64,000 nt of DNA. Source: Acetobacter oeni. Lineage in GTDB: Bacteria; Pseudomonadota; Alphaproteobacteria; Acetobacterales; Acetobacteraceae. Positions 7,806 through 17,818 of the stretch are shown here, one piece after another. The stretch spans positions 62,001 through 126,000 of the forward strand of contig NZ_WOTA01000001.1 of assembly GCF_011516825.1 (NCBI RefSeq). The letters run 5' to 3'. Numbering within the stretch: the first letter of the stretch is position 1; the number at the start of each line of letters is the position of its first letter. A program made the translations under genes and the position numbers. Below the pieces are notes generated by a model. The model worked only from the letters and a program-made list of their open reading frames with translations. It searched no databases and was not told the DNA's origin.

Positions 7806-9928
7806 TGCACCCGATACCGTCCATTCTGTTGCCTGGTAAACCGTGGCCTATGGGATCAACTTATGATGGTTATGGCGTAAATTTTGCAGTCTTTTCAGCT
7901 AATGCTACAAGAATTGATCTTTGCCTTTTTGATGAGGCTGGTCGTAAAGAGATCAGTCGTCTTCGTCTTCCGGAATATACTGATGAAATCTGGCATGGTT
8001 ATCTTCCGAATGCAGAACCCGGCTTACTTTATGGTTTTCGTGCGTTTGGGCCATATGAGCCATTAAAAGGTCACCGTTTCAACCCGCATAAACTACTGAT
8101 TGATCCATATGCGCGGGAACTGACCAGTGACTTGCACTGGACCGATGCGTTGTTTGGATATCGGGTCAATTCGGCACGTTCTGATTTATCTTTCGACAGA
8201 CGTGACAGTGCTTCGGCAATGCCAAAATGTTGTGTAACACAAATGCGGAATCACTGGCCCGGAGATACAGGACCGGATGTCCTACGGGATGAGATGATCG
8301 TGCTGGAAGCGCATCTGCGCGGTCTTTCGATGCTGAGAGAGGATATCCCAAAGCTTCAGAGGGGAACATTCCGCGCTTTATCCGATCCTCGTTTTATCGA
8401 ATATCTCACGAAACTTGGCATCACCACGCTGGAGCTTCTGCCGGTACAGTCGTTCGTTACAGATCGGTTTCTTATTGAACGGGGAGTGACGAATTTCTGG
8501 GGGTATAACACGCTCTCTTTTTTTTCTCCTCAACTTTCATACATCGGGCGTGGAAATATTGAAGATTTCCGGGTGGCGATAAGGCGGCTACATTCGGCAG
8601 GGATCGAGGTGATTATGGATGTTGTCTATAATCATACCTGCGAAGGCAATGAACTCGGGCCAACCCTCTGTTATCGTGGTTTGGATAACGCCAGTTATTA
8701 CAGACTGGTTTCGGAAGCAGAGCGTCATTACATCAATGACACGGGTTGCGGAAATACATTAAACCTGTCCCATCCGCGCGTGATGCAGATGGTGCTTGAC
8801 TCTTTGCGTTACTGGACAACAGAATTTAATATTGACGGATTCAGATTTGATCTCGCAGTTATCCTGGCGCGTGAAGATTATGGCTATGATCAACGATCAG
8901 GGTTTCTTGATGCGATCCGGCAGGATCCTGTTCTTTCGACTCGTAAACTGATCGCGGAACCATGGGACCCTGGTCCGGGTGGTTATCAGGTCGGAAATTT
9001 TCCTCCCGGTTTTATGGAGTGGAACGACAGATTTCGTGATACAGCGCGTCGTTTCTGGCGTGGCGACACAAAGCTGCAGGGCGATATGGCTGCCCGGCTC
9101 GCGGGGTCGGGAGATCTCTTCGATAAACAGGGCAGACGTCCCTCTACGAGCGTCAATTTCATAACCGCTCATGATGGTTTCACGCTGATGGATGTCGTGA
9201 GTTACACAGAACGCCATAATGAGGCCAATGGTGAAGACAGTCGTGACGGAGCGGAGGAAAATTATAGCAGTAACCAAGGAATGGAAGGCCCGTCTGATGA
9301 CGCTGACATTATTGCGAAACGAGACCTGATCCGTCGTTCAATGATGGCGACATTGCTGTTTTCCCACGGCACGCCAATGATTTTAGCCGGGGATGAATTC
9401 GGGCAGACGCAAAAAGGAAATAATAATACTTATTGTCAGGATAATGAAACATCCTGGTTAGACTGGTCTCTTCTGGAAAAAACGCGAGGTCGAAAGATGT
9501 ACGATTTCACGAAGCGACTCATAATGCTTCGAAAAACGCATTCGTCTCTGCGCGTATCGCGTTATATGCATGGACGTCATGAACCGCGTCCCGGATTGCC
9601 CGATATCGCCTGGTTCAATGCGGATGGCAACCCAATGTCCGTTGAAAACTGGGATAGCGAAGAGCATAGTTTTCTGGGAGTAAGGCGTGCTTCAGAAAAC
9701 GTGAAAATACTTGATGTCACTTATCTGTTGTTAAATCCAGGAAACCTGGACAGAGAATGCATTCTCCCCGGTCCGGGCGAACACTGGCTGGTGTTGGCTA
9801 ATAGTGCGGAAGACGAGCATGAGGAAGAACAGGTGATAATGCCTGCTGCCGACGGACAAAGCAGGCTCATGGTGCCGGCGCATTCTGTAGTTTTGCTGCA
9901 ACTCGATACAGGTGAAGCCATTACATAA
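7805..9928 (+). CDS. glgX: Glycogen debranching enzyme
   Basis: A 707-residue GH13 isoamylase-type enzyme that hydrolyses alpha-1,6 branches of glycogen limit dextrins. It has an N-terminal CBM48-like region with PMGSTYDGYGVNFAVFSA and a barrel with GFRFDLA (nucleophile about D349), IAEPWDPGPGGYQVG (acid/base about E385) and TAHDGFTL. The start overlaps the glgB stop by one base in a TAATG, which implies translational coupling. Its products, short maltodextrins, are substrates for the MalQ and TreY enzymes encoded just downstream. Confidence 0.96.
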   Translation: MHPIPSILLPGKPWPMGSTYDGYGVNFAVFSANATRIDLCLFDEAGRKEISRLRLPEYTDEIWHGYLPNAEPGLLYGFRAFGPYEPLKGHRFNPHKLLIDPYARELTSDLHWTDALFGYRVNSARSDLSFDRRDSASAMPKCCVTQMRNHWPGDTGPDVLRDEMIVLEAHLRGLSMLREDIPKLQRGTFRALSDPRFIEYLTKLGITTLELLPVQSFVTDRFLIERGVTNFWGYNTLSFFSPQLSYIGRGNIEDFRVAIRRLHSAGIEVIMDVVYNHTCEGNELGPTLCYRGLDNASYYRLVSEAERHYINDTGCGNTLNLSHPRVMQMVLDSLRYWTTEFNIDGFRFDLAVILAREDYGYDQRSGFLDAIRQDPVLSTRKLIAEPWDPGPGGYQVGNFPPGFMEWNDRFRDTARRFWRGDTKLQGDMAARLAGSGDLFDKQGRRPSTSVNFITAHDGFTLMDVVSYTERHNEANGEDSRDGAEENYSSNQGMEGPSDDADIIAKRDLIRRSMMATLLFSHGTPMILAGDEFGQTQKGNNNTYCQDNETSWLDWSLLEKTRGRKMYDFTKRLIMLRKTHSSLRVSRYMHGRHEPRPGLPDIAWFNADGNPMSVENWDSEEHSFLGVRRASENVKILDVTYLLLNPGNLDRECILPGPGEHWLVLANSAEDEHEEEQVIMPAADGQSRLMVPAHSVVLLQLDTGEAIT

Positions 9929-9952
9929 TCAGTATATGGGAGAAGCGACCGT

Positions 9953-11743
9953 ATGTCAGAAATCTTCCGATATCCCCGGCGGCAGGGTGCGATATTAATC
10001 GGACCTCAGCATACGAGATTTCGTTTATGGGCCCCGTCGTGTTCGGCCGTGATCCTTGAACGTGAAGGACATGTGGCGGTGGTCATGGATGCTGAAGACA
10101 GTGGCTGGTTTCGGTGCGAAACATTTAGCGGAGACGGGGTTCGTTATCGTTATCGCATTTCGTCCGATGTCGCGGTGCCTGATCCTGCGTCCTGTGCCCA
10201 GCCTGAGGATGTGCATGGGCCCAGTCTTGTTGTGGATCCTGCTTCTTATAAATGGAAAAACGCCCAATGGCAGGGGCGCCCATGGGAACAGGCGGTCATC
10301 TATGAAGTTCATGTCGGATTATGCGGCGGGTACATGAAGCTTGCGGAAGATTTGCCCCGACTTGCGGAACTGGGCATCACCGCCATTGAACTGATGCCCT
10401 TGTCTGAATTTCCTGGCGCGAGAAACTGGGGCTATGACGGCGTATTCCCATTTGCCCCTGAATCCTCTTATGGCACGCCAGACGAACTCAAATATCTCAT
10501 TGATCAGGCGCACAGTCTTGGTCTTATGATATTTCTTGATGTGGTCTATAATCATTTTGGACCCGACGGGAATTATATCCCGCTTTATGCACAATCTTTT
10601 TTCAAAAAAAATAAACAGACCGCGTGGGGTTCTTCGATCAATTTTACGCGTCAGGAAGTGTGTGACTATTTTATCGATAATGCGCTTTACTGGATTATGG
10701 AATTCCGGTTTGATGGGCTTCGTCTGGACGCTGTACAGGCTATATCTGAACGAAACTGGCTTTTAAAACTGCGTCAAATTGTAGAAGAGACTGTAGAAGA
10801 TGGGCGATTTGTTCATTTAATTCTTGAGAACGAAAATAATGACGCAGGATTATTGAGGAAGGGGTTTACGGCTCAGTGGAATGATGATGCACATAATGCA
10901 CTGCATGTCATTCTCACCGGAGAACATGAAGGATATTACGGTAATTTTTCTGAGTCACCGCTCACGTCCCTGGCAAAGGTTCTTCGGGACGGTTTTTGTT
11001 TTCAGGGCCAGATGTCCCCTGTGACTGGAAAATCACGTGGTTCTCAAAGCAGCGATCTTTCTGCAGAGAAATTCATTTTTTTTCTTCAGAACCACGATCA
11101 GGCCGGAAATCGCGCCATGGGAGAGCGGCTTACTGTTCTCGCAGATCCTGATGCTTTAAAGGCCGCTTATGCCTTGATGCTTCTGTCACCCCAGATTCCG
11201 CTTTTATTTTTCGGAGAGGAGTGGGGATGTCGCACGCCTTTTTTCTTTTTCACCAGCCATACAGGCGAACTGGGGAAAATTGTCAGGGAGGGAAGGAGAA
11301 ATGAATTTGCATCTTTCAGTTATTTCCATGAGCCTGAAAGACGTAAACTGATTCCAGATCCAAATGAGCAAGACACATTTGAAAGGTCACGTCCGGATAT
11401 ATCACAAGTGAATGTGGCTGAACATGCAGAGTGGCTGAATTTAACCAAAGAATTACTTAAGATTCGTCATAATTTTATTATACCCAGGCTAAATGGTGCT
11501 CGTAGTTCTGGTGTTGTTATTCTTTCGGAGAAGAGCAGCGGACTGAAGATGGGTGTGGCAGCTCACTGGATTATGAGTAATGGAGCCCGACTTACAATAG
11601 CCGTGAATTTCGGAACATCGTTTTTATTATTTGCTGAAATTTCAAATGAAAATCTGATCTATGCACGCCCTGCTTCAAACGATTCTGGCCGTTTGTCACC
11701 CCGGAGCATAACTGTCTGGTTACAGGAGGCAACGAATGTCTGA
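9953..11743 (+). CDS. treZ: Malto-oligosyltrehalose trehalohydrolase
   Basis: A 596-residue GH13 enzyme that releases trehalose from maltooligosyl-trehalose, the second step of the TreYZ route. It has an N-terminal CBM48 domain with HTRFRLWAPSC, then a barrel with VYNHFGPDGNY, GLRLDAVQ (nucleophile about D259), ILENEN (about E292) and LQNHDQAGNR. A GGGAGAAG sequence lies about 10 bases before the ATG, a fair ribosome binding site. The end overlaps malQ by 8 bases. The coding sequence is notably AT-rich compared with the right half of the window. Confidence 0.94.
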   Translation: MSEIFRYPRRQGAILIGPQHTRFRLWAPSCSAVILEREGHVAVVMDAEDSGWFRCETFSGDGVRYRYRISSDVAVPDPASCAQPEDVHGPSLVVDPASYKWKNAQWQGRPWEQAVIYEVHVGLCGGYMKLAEDLPRLAELGITAIELMPLSEFPGARNWGYDGVFPFAPESSYGTPDELKYLIDQAHSLGLMIFLDVVYNHFGPDGNYIPLYAQSFFKKNKQTAWGSSINFTRQEVCDYFIDNALYWIMEFRFDGLRLDAVQAISERNWLLKLRQIVEETVEDGRFVHLILENENNDAGLLRKGFTAQWNDDAHNALHVILTGEHEGYYGNFSESPLTSLAKVLRDGFCFQGQMSPVTGKSRGSQSSDLSAEKFIFFLQNHDQAGNRAMGERLTVLADPDALKAAYALMLLSPQIPLLFFGEEWGCRTPFFFFTSHTGELGKIVREGRRNEFASFSYFHEPERRKLIPDPNEQDTFERSRPDISQVNVAEHAEWLNLTKELLKIRHNFIIPRLNGARSSGVVILSEKSSGLKMGVAAHWIMSNGARLTIAVNFGTSFLLFAEISNENLIYARPASNDSGRLSPRSITVWLQEATNV

Positions 11744-13877
11744 CGAAGCTCTTTCCAGACGTGCGGCGTCCTTCGGGCTGAAGTCGAGATGGACAGATGC
11801 TCAGGGAATACCAAGACGTGTTTCTCAGGAAAGTTTACGAGAAATTTTGACTGTTCTCAAAACCTCCCAGGAGACTTGTTCTCTTGCATTTCTGCCTCCT
11901 ATGATTGTTACGGATGAAAATTCGGCGACACCGGTTCCAATAGAAAACAAGATAAAAAATTTCGGTAATGTTGCAGAGAAAACTATAAAATTCATACTTA
12001 TACTTGAGAATGGTGAGACAACAGAGGGGGATTTGACTCTGTCGCACAGAGGTGGATTTCTATTGCCTCCTGTCCAGGTCGTTGGTTATCACAAACTTAT
12101 TATTGAAGATCAGGAGACAGTTCTTGCGGTTGCTCCAGTGCCATCTTCGGGACCTGCAAGTCATAAAATCTCTCGTTGCTGGGGGCTGTCAGCTCAGATT
12201 TATAGCCTGAGACAACGCGGTGACCGGGGGATGGGCCATTTCGGCGCAGTTGCTGAAATGGCGCACCTCGCTGGCCGCGCAGGAGCAGACGTACTGATGC
12301 TTAGTCCTGTTCATGCTATGTTTGCGGCGAGGCCTGAACAATACAGCCCTTATTCCCCCTCCAGCAGGCTTTTCCTTAATATTTTTCTTGCTGATCCGGA
12401 TGCTGTTTTCGATGCTGCTATAATCAGGGCAGCGATGCAACATGCTCAGCTCTCGCAAAATGTGATTGACCGGTTGGAAGCAGAAGATTTCGTCAACTGG
12501 TCAGCTTCAGCCGGATGTCGTCTGAAATTGTTTCGGGCTCTTTATGATCATCACGTCACGGAAGGAAAACTGAAAGACTTTTCTGATTTTGTCCGGTCGG
12601 GTGGAGAACCATTGCATCAGCATGCCGTTTTCGAGGCGTTACATGCCAGAGAGCTTCGACGCGGATTGGCGGGTGGCGACTGGAGAGTATGGCCACCACC
12701 AATCCGCAGCCCCGCTACTCCTGAGGTCAGGCGTTTTGCTGATGATATGTCGCGTGAGGTGGATTTTCACAAATTCCTTCAATGGCTTGCAGCGAGAAGT
12801 CTTTCGAAGGCGAAAGCTGCGGCAAAAAAGGAGAATATGAAAATAGGTCTGATCGGAGACCTGGCCGTCGGCGTCGATCCGGCGGGGAGCGAATGCTGGG
12901 CAGGTCAGGCAGATCATCTTATCGGGTTGTCAATCGGAGCGCCCCCGGATGCGCTGAGTCAGGACGGCCAGAACTGGGGGCTGACGACTTACTCGCCTGG
13001 CGCGCTAAGAACCACCGGATATCAGACCTTCATCGGAATGCTAAGATCAGGTTTTTCTTATGGCGGTGGCCTGCGTATCGATCATGTGATGGCCCTTGAA
13101 AGGCTTTGGGTCATCCCCGCAGGCGCACACCCCAGGGATGGTGCCTACCTTACTTACCCTCGCGATGATCTCCTCCGACTTGTGGCTCTTGAGGCTAACA
13201 GAGCCGCCGCCGTAGTTATCGGAGAGGATCTGGGCACGGTCAGACCTGGATTTCGGCGGGCAGCCACGCAGCACGATGTGCTTGGGATGAATGTTCTTCC
13301 CTTCCAGCGCGACGTAAATGGTGCGTTTCTCCCGCCGGAACACTGGTCGAAAACATCCGTGGCTATGACGACCACACATGATCTTCCTACTATCGCAGGC
13401 TGGTGGCAGGGTAATGATATTTCATGGCGCGAAAAGCTTGGACTGATCCATTCAGATGCGGAACTCAATAAAGCAAAGAAGACGAGAGAGCGTGATCGTC
13501 AGGCTTTATGGGAGGCGCTGACACCGGAAGCGAAAAGGGTAGGGGACGGAAGTTCAGGTGATTACGCGAAGCCGTCTGGTGAAAAAGCGGATCAAGAGGG
13601 CAGGCGACAAAGCAACCGGATTCCGGAAATCTCCGAAGCGGGAGCAGAAGAGATTGTCGATAAGGTAATCCGCTTTGTCGGCGGCACTGATTGTCCTGTC
13701 GCAATTATTCCGGTTGAAGACCTTCTGGGATTGTCGGAGCAACCGAATATTCCCGGCACGATTGCGGTACACCCAAACTGGTGCAGACGTTACCCAAACG
13801 TTAGTAAATCACTTTTATCACGGCGAGCAGTTTTAAAACGGCTGGCTGCATTGCGGTCGGAAAGACCTGAACGATGA
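11736..13877 (+). CDS. malQ: 4-alpha-glucanotransferase (amylomaltase)
   Basis: A 713-residue GH77 enzyme that transfers maltodextrin segments between chains and frees glucose. The N-terminal domain starts with an ALSRRAASFGLKSRW stretch typical of proteobacterial MalQ. The barrel carries LRIDHVMALERL (nucleophile about D449), VIGEDLGTV (acid/base about E497) and TTHDLPTIAGWW. The gene sits between treZ and treY with overlaps of 8 and 4 bases, so all three are probably translationally coupled. In this context it would lengthen short dextrins left by debranching so that TreY can use them. Confidence 0.95.
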   Translation: MSDEALSRRAASFGLKSRWTDAQGIPRRVSQESLREILTVLKTSQETCSLAFLPPMIVTDENSATPVPIENKIKNFGNVAEKTIKFILILENGETTEGDLTLSHRGGFLLPPVQVVGYHKLIIEDQETVLAVAPVPSSGPASHKISRCWGLSAQIYSLRQRGDRGMGHFGAVAEMAHLAGRAGADVLMLSPVHAMFAARPEQYSPYSPSSRLFLNIFLADPDAVFDAAIIRAAMQHAQLSQNVIDRLEAEDFVNWSASAGCRLKLFRALYDHHVTEGKLKDFSDFVRSGGEPLHQHAVFEALHARELRRGLAGGDWRVWPPPIRSPATPEVRRFADDMSREVDFHKFLQWLAARSLSKAKAAAKKENMKIGLIGDLAVGVDPAGSECWAGQADHLIGLSIGAPPDALSQDGQNWGLTTYSPGALRTTGYQTFIGMLRSGFSYGGGLRIDHVMALERLWVIPAGAHPRDGAYLTYPRDDLLRLVALEANRAAAVVIGEDLGTVRPGFRRAATQHDVLGMNVLPFQRDVNGAFLPPEHWSKTSVAMTTTHDLPTIAGWWQGNDISWREKLGLIHSDAELNKAKKTRERDRQALWEALTPEAKRVGDGSSGDYAKPSGEKADQEGRRQSNRIPEISEAGAEEIVDKVIRFVGGTDCPVAIIPVEDLLGLSEQPNIPGTIAVHPNWCRRYPNVSKSLLSRRAVLKRLAALRSERPER

Positions 13878-16642
13878 GCGCTGAATGCCATACGACGCAT
13901 AGATCGCAGACAGATATTTCTATTCGGGCAACGGTGAGGCTTCAATTCCGGCAGGGCTTTACGCTCGATGATGCTGCCCATCTGATCCCTTATTTTTCAG
14001 CGCTTGGTATTAGCCATCTTTATGCGTCTCCTCTGTTTCGCAGCCGTCCCGGATCTGCTCACGGCTATGACATTCTCGATTACGGATGCGTCGACCCGGC
14101 ACTGGGTGGAGAAAGCTCACTTCGTCATCTGGTAGCTGTGTTGCGTAATCACGGAATGGGATTGATTCTTGATATTGTGCCCAACCATATGGCGGTTGGC
14201 GGGGAGGGAAATGTCTGGTGGGAAGACGTGCTCGCCTGGGGGCAGGCGAGTTCTTACGCCAGATTTTTCGATATTAACTGGGATAGTTCCGTGGGAGAGA
14301 TGACCGGAAAAATCATTCTGCCGTTTCTGGATCGCCCTTATGAACAGGCCCTGTCAGAGGGGGGCTTACAGTTAAAATTTGATTGCGAAACAGGCTGTTT
14401 TTTTATCTGCCACCATCACCACAGATTCACTGTATGCCCTGCTTATTACGGAGCATTACTTAAACGGGTTGCCGCACCGCCATCTTTGTGTGCCGCATTT
14501 TGTGCGGTAGCAGAGCGCGCGGAACCGGATGCAGATATGGCCTGCACACTTATGATGCTTTCCGCCTGGAGTCGTACAGAAAATGGCCGGAAAGCTATAT
14601 CTGAGATCATATTATTCCATAATCCAGAAACGGTTTCCGGCCGCGAGAAACTTCATCATCTGATCGGGAAACAAAACTGGGTAGCTACATGGTGGAGGCT
14701 GGCAAATGAAACTCTGAACTGGAGACGTTTTTTTGATAATACGGAACTCGGAGCCATCGCAGTTGAACGTGTAGCCGTTTTCGATGCCACACATGCTTAT
14801 ATCGTCTCGCTGTTTGCAGAAGGTCTTATTGATGGAGTCAGGGTCGATCATATTGATGGCCTGACTGCACCCGCAGTATATTGCGACAGACTTCATGATC
14901 GCTTTGCGCGTGTCGCTTATTTACGTCCGTCGGACGTATCTGATCATAGTGTCATTTATGTCGAGAAAATTCTGGGAGAGATGGAACATCTCTCACCGAC
15001 GTGGCGTGTAAACGGCACGACAGGCTACGAATTTATGGATCAGGTTTCTGCTGTGCTCCATGATGAAAATGGCAGAAAGAAACTTGATGCGCTTTGGGAA
15101 GCATGTGCCAGTGAAAACTCAACCCTTACCGATATCGAGCTAAATGCCCGTGATGAGATTCTTTCTTCTTTATTCCCGACGGAATTCGCCAAGCTTATTT
15201 CGCGTATCGCCGAAGCCCTGAAGACAAGCAATCTAGAGGATAATGGAAGTGCTATCTGCGACAATACCGAAGCAGCCATCGCGGAGGTAATGCGTGTCGT
15301 CCTTCGTTATTTTGGGCGATATCGGACATACTACGCGGATGATATGATCTGTGATCATTATGCCGATCAGATAGCACTGGATGAGGCTGTAACGCAAAGC
15401 CTGCCAAAACTCCGAGCCTCGCTGCACAGCCTTCTCAGGCGCATTGTAACCATACTCAGATCTCCGCCTGAAGCTGTGCCGTGTCCTGCCATCCGGGCGG
15501 CTCAGCGGGCGTTTGAGCATCTGACGGCACCACTGGCAGCAAAGTCTGTCGAAGATACGGCATTCTATCGATATGTGCGCCTGATTTCGCGCAATGAAGT
15601 TGGTAGTAACCCGGGTACACTTGCTTCATCAGTCTCATTTTTTCATGCGTCGTGTGCCCGACGATTGCTGAATTATCCTGATACCATGATTACTACTGCG
15701 ACCCACGACCATAAACGGGGTGAAGACAGTCGCATGAGAATAGCTGTCATCAGTGAAGCGGCTGGGCAATGGTATATACTTGTTCAATATTGGCTGGAGA
15801 GTCTTGTCGGGCGGTCCGGTCCTGACCGTATCGACGCTCTGATGCTCTATCAAACTTTACTGGGTATCTGGCCACTTGATGGCAGTCCCGAAACTCTGGC
15901 CGGTCGCCTTTCAGCATGGTTTACAAAAGCTTTACGTGAAGGAAAGCGCCACACATCCTGGCTCGATCCCGACGATGCTTATGAGACTGCATGTCAGAAT
16001 TATCTTGCGACATTACTGAACCCGGAACTTTCGCCAGTATTTATATCTGAAATGACAGCATTTCTGAAATATATAGCACCCGCTGCCGCATTAAACAGTC
16101 TCTCGCAAACATTGCTGCGTTTGACAACGCCCGGAATGCCCGATCTTTATCAGGGATGCGAACTCTGGGATTTCAGTCTGGTTGATCCGGATAATCGCAG
16201 AAGTGTTGATTATGCCGTACGCACGGAATTGCTACGAAACAAGCATGATTTCGAGAAAGCTACAGGCCAATGGCGTGACGGATCAGTCAAGTTCGCTCTC
16301 ATCTATGCGCTTCTGCGATGCCGCGCCAGTTATCCGGACCTCTTCGCTCGTGGGTCGTATGAACCGGTAGACGCCAGTAACGGACATCTTATTATATTTC
16401 GCAGAGTATACAAAAACACACAGCTTCTGGTCATAGCACCAAGACATGTTCTGAATCTGAAGCCAGACGAAGAGACACTAACGCTCACAACGATGCCTGG
16501 CCCGGTTTATCTTCCTGAAAGCAGTTATGGAATCTGGTCAAGTGTAATCCGCCAAGAACATAAACTTCATGTCGGATCAGAAGCTGTTCATTTAATCAGA
16601 GCTGATATGGCGCCTGTCGAATGTTTCATAATGGAATCCTGA
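13874..16642 (+). CDS. treY: Malto-oligosyltrehalose synthase
   Basis: A 922-residue GH13 enzyme that isomerises the terminal alpha-1,4 bond of maltodextrins to an alpha,alpha-1,1 bond. Visible motifs are FTLDDAAHLIPYFSALGISHLYASP near the N-terminus in overlapping pieces, LDIVPNHMA, and GVRVDHIDGL (nucleophile about D325). The segment TATHDHKRGEDSR matches the family's third catalytic region. Length is within the usual range. It starts in an ATGA overlap with malQ and is the last gene of the cluster. Its product is the substrate of TreZ, so the operon encodes a complete glycogen-to-trehalose route. Confidence 0.95.
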   Translation: MSAECHTTHRSQTDISIRATVRLQFRQGFTLDDAAHLIPYFSALGISHLYASPLFRSRPGSAHGYDILDYGCVDPALGGESSLRHLVAVLRNHGMGLILDIVPNHMAVGGEGNVWWEDVLAWGQASSYARFFDINWDSSVGEMTGKIILPFLDRPYEQALSEGGLQLKFDCETGCFFICHHHHRFTVCPAYYGALLKRVAAPPSLCAAFCAVAERAEPDADMACTLMMLSAWSRTENGRKAISEIILFHNPETVSGREKLHHLIGKQNWVATWWRLANETLNWRRFFDNTELGAIAVERVAVFDATHAYIVSLFAEGLIDGVRVDHIDGLTAPAVYCDRLHDRFARVAYLRPSDVSDHSVIYVEKILGEMEHLSPTWRVNGTTGYEFMDQVSAVLHDENGRKKLDALWEACASENSTLTDIELNARDEILSSLFPTEFAKLISRIAEALKTSNLEDNGSAICDNTEAAIAEVMRVVLRYFGRYRTYYADDMICDHYADQIALDEAVTQSLPKLRASLHSLLRRIVTILRSPPEAVPCPAIRAAQRAFEHLTAPLAAKSVEDTAFYRYVRLISRNEVGSNPGTLASSVSFFHASCARRLLNYPDTMITTATHDHKRGEDSRMRIAVISEAAGQWYILVQYWLESLVGRSGPDRIDALMLYQTLLGIWPLDGSPETLAGRLSAWFTKALREGKRHTSWLDPDDAYETACQNYLATLLNPELSPVFISEMTAFLKYIAPAAALNSLSQTLLRLTTPGMPDLYQGCELWDFSLVDPDNRRSVDYAVRTELLRNKHDFEKATGQWRDGSVKFALIYALLRCRASYPDLFARGSYEPVDASNGHLIIFRRVYKNTQLLVIAPRHVLNLKPDEETLTLTTMPGPVYLPESSYGIWSSVIRQEHKLHVGSEAVHLIRADMAPVECFIMES

Positions 16643-16753
16643 CAGAAACCTCGTAGAAGAAAACGGTATTGAAGAAAGAAGCCGGGGAGAAATTACATCC
16701 GGACAGATCCTCCTTATGCCCGAATTTTCATAAGGATTATTCTGAAAAGAGTA

Positions 16754-17578
16754 TCACTCCTGATGATCGGGATAGGGTGGTCGGGTATAACCTCCGGGAG
16801 ATAGTGTGAATATCTCATATCCCGTCTCAGTAACGCCGAGCATATGTTCGAATTGTGCTGTGAGCGATCGGTCACGTGTCACTGCTGTCCAGCCATCATC
16901 AAGAATTTTAACATCGGGCTTCCCGATATTAATCATAGGTTCAATGGTAAAAACCATTCCGGCTTTCAATTTCATTCCCTCACCTGGGCGACCATAGTGC
17001 AGAATATTGGGGGGAGCATGGAATGTGCGTCCAATGCCATGTCCGCAGAAATCCCGGACAACAGAAAATCTGTGAGACTCGGCAAGTTTTTGAATGGCAT
17101 AACCAATATCCCCGAGCGTCGCTCCGGGTTTGACGGCAGAGATGCCGGCCATCATGGAATCATATGTGACGTCGATAAGTTTTTTAGCTTTTATCAAGGT
17201 GTTGCCAACAACATACATACGACTGCTGTCACCAAACCAGCCATTCAATATGCAGGTAACGTCAATATTTAAAATATCGCCATCGTTTAATACCCTTTCT
17301 CCGGGTATTCCATGGCAAACAACATGGTTTAACGAAATGCAGGATGACTTCGGATAACCTCTGTAATTAAGGGTCGCAGGTACAGAATCATGATCAATCA
17401 TAAACCTGTGAATGAGATCATCAAGTTCGCCTGTTGTTACGCCGGCTTTCACGTGACTTGTAATCATATCCAGTGTCATCGCGGCCAGTCTGCCCGCTGC
17501 TCTCAGGCCGACGAAGTCTGCTTCATCGTGAAGCACAACTCCACCGCGCACTGTGTCACCTTCCATGATCTTCCCCAT
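16754..17578 (-). CDS. map: Methionine aminopeptidase, type I
   Basis: A 274-residue cytosolic metalloprotease that removes the initiator methionine from nascent proteins. The five metal ligands are all present: D106, D117, H180, E213 and E244, with substrate-binding H89 in the NHVVCHGIP motif. The pita-bread fold is full length and has no N-terminal zinc-finger extension. The start could be M1 or M5. It lies downstream of clpA on the same strand but after a strong terminator, so it is probably transcribed separately from the intervening 195 bases. Confidence 0.95.
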   Translation of the reverse strand: MGKIMEGDTVRGGVVLHDEADFVGLRAAGRLAAMTLDMITSHVKAGVTTGELDDLIHRFMIDHDSVPATLNYRGYPKSSCISLNHVVCHGIPGERVLNDGDILNIDVTCILNGWFGDSSRMYVVGNTLIKAKKLIDVTYDSMMAGISAVKPGATLGDIGYAIQKLAESHRFSVVRDFCGHGIGRTFHAPPNILHYGRPGEGMKLKAGMVFTIEPMINIGKPDVKILDDGWTAVTRDRSLTAQFEHMLGVTETGYEIFTLSPGGYTRPPYPDHQE

Positions 17579-17772
17579 CCGTAAAATTACAGCGTTAGAT
17601 TTTGCCGGTTTTACATTCGTGGTGCAAGGTTAATACAGATGTTGGAAACCAATATTTTTTATATTTGACAGCGAAAAATATCTGCACCTCTGGACTCTGT
17701 CCTGAGAAACTAAATCTCTAAAAGTATTTAAAAAAGAATAATACATGCTTCTTAGCTTAGAAAAATTGCGGC

Positions 17773-17809
17773 TTACATAGTGGCGCTCTTTGTGAGCGCC
17801 GCTATGTAA
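17773..17809 (-). terminator. Rho-independent terminator of clpA
   Basis: A 16-base stem runs from 17773-17788 to 17794-17809 with one G-T pair and a 5-base loop. It begins 9 bases after the clpA stop. On the minus strand the hairpin is followed within about 5 bases by a run of T (positions 17761-17766 on the + strand read AAAAAT-type sequence). This is the clearest intrinsic terminator in the left half of the window. Confidence 0.85.
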
Positions 17810-17818
17810 TTTCCCTGC

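Noticed and set aside
16711-16737. Hairpin between treY and map
   Set aside because: The stem is 7-9 bases with an AT-rich loop and no T-tract; too weak to call a terminator.
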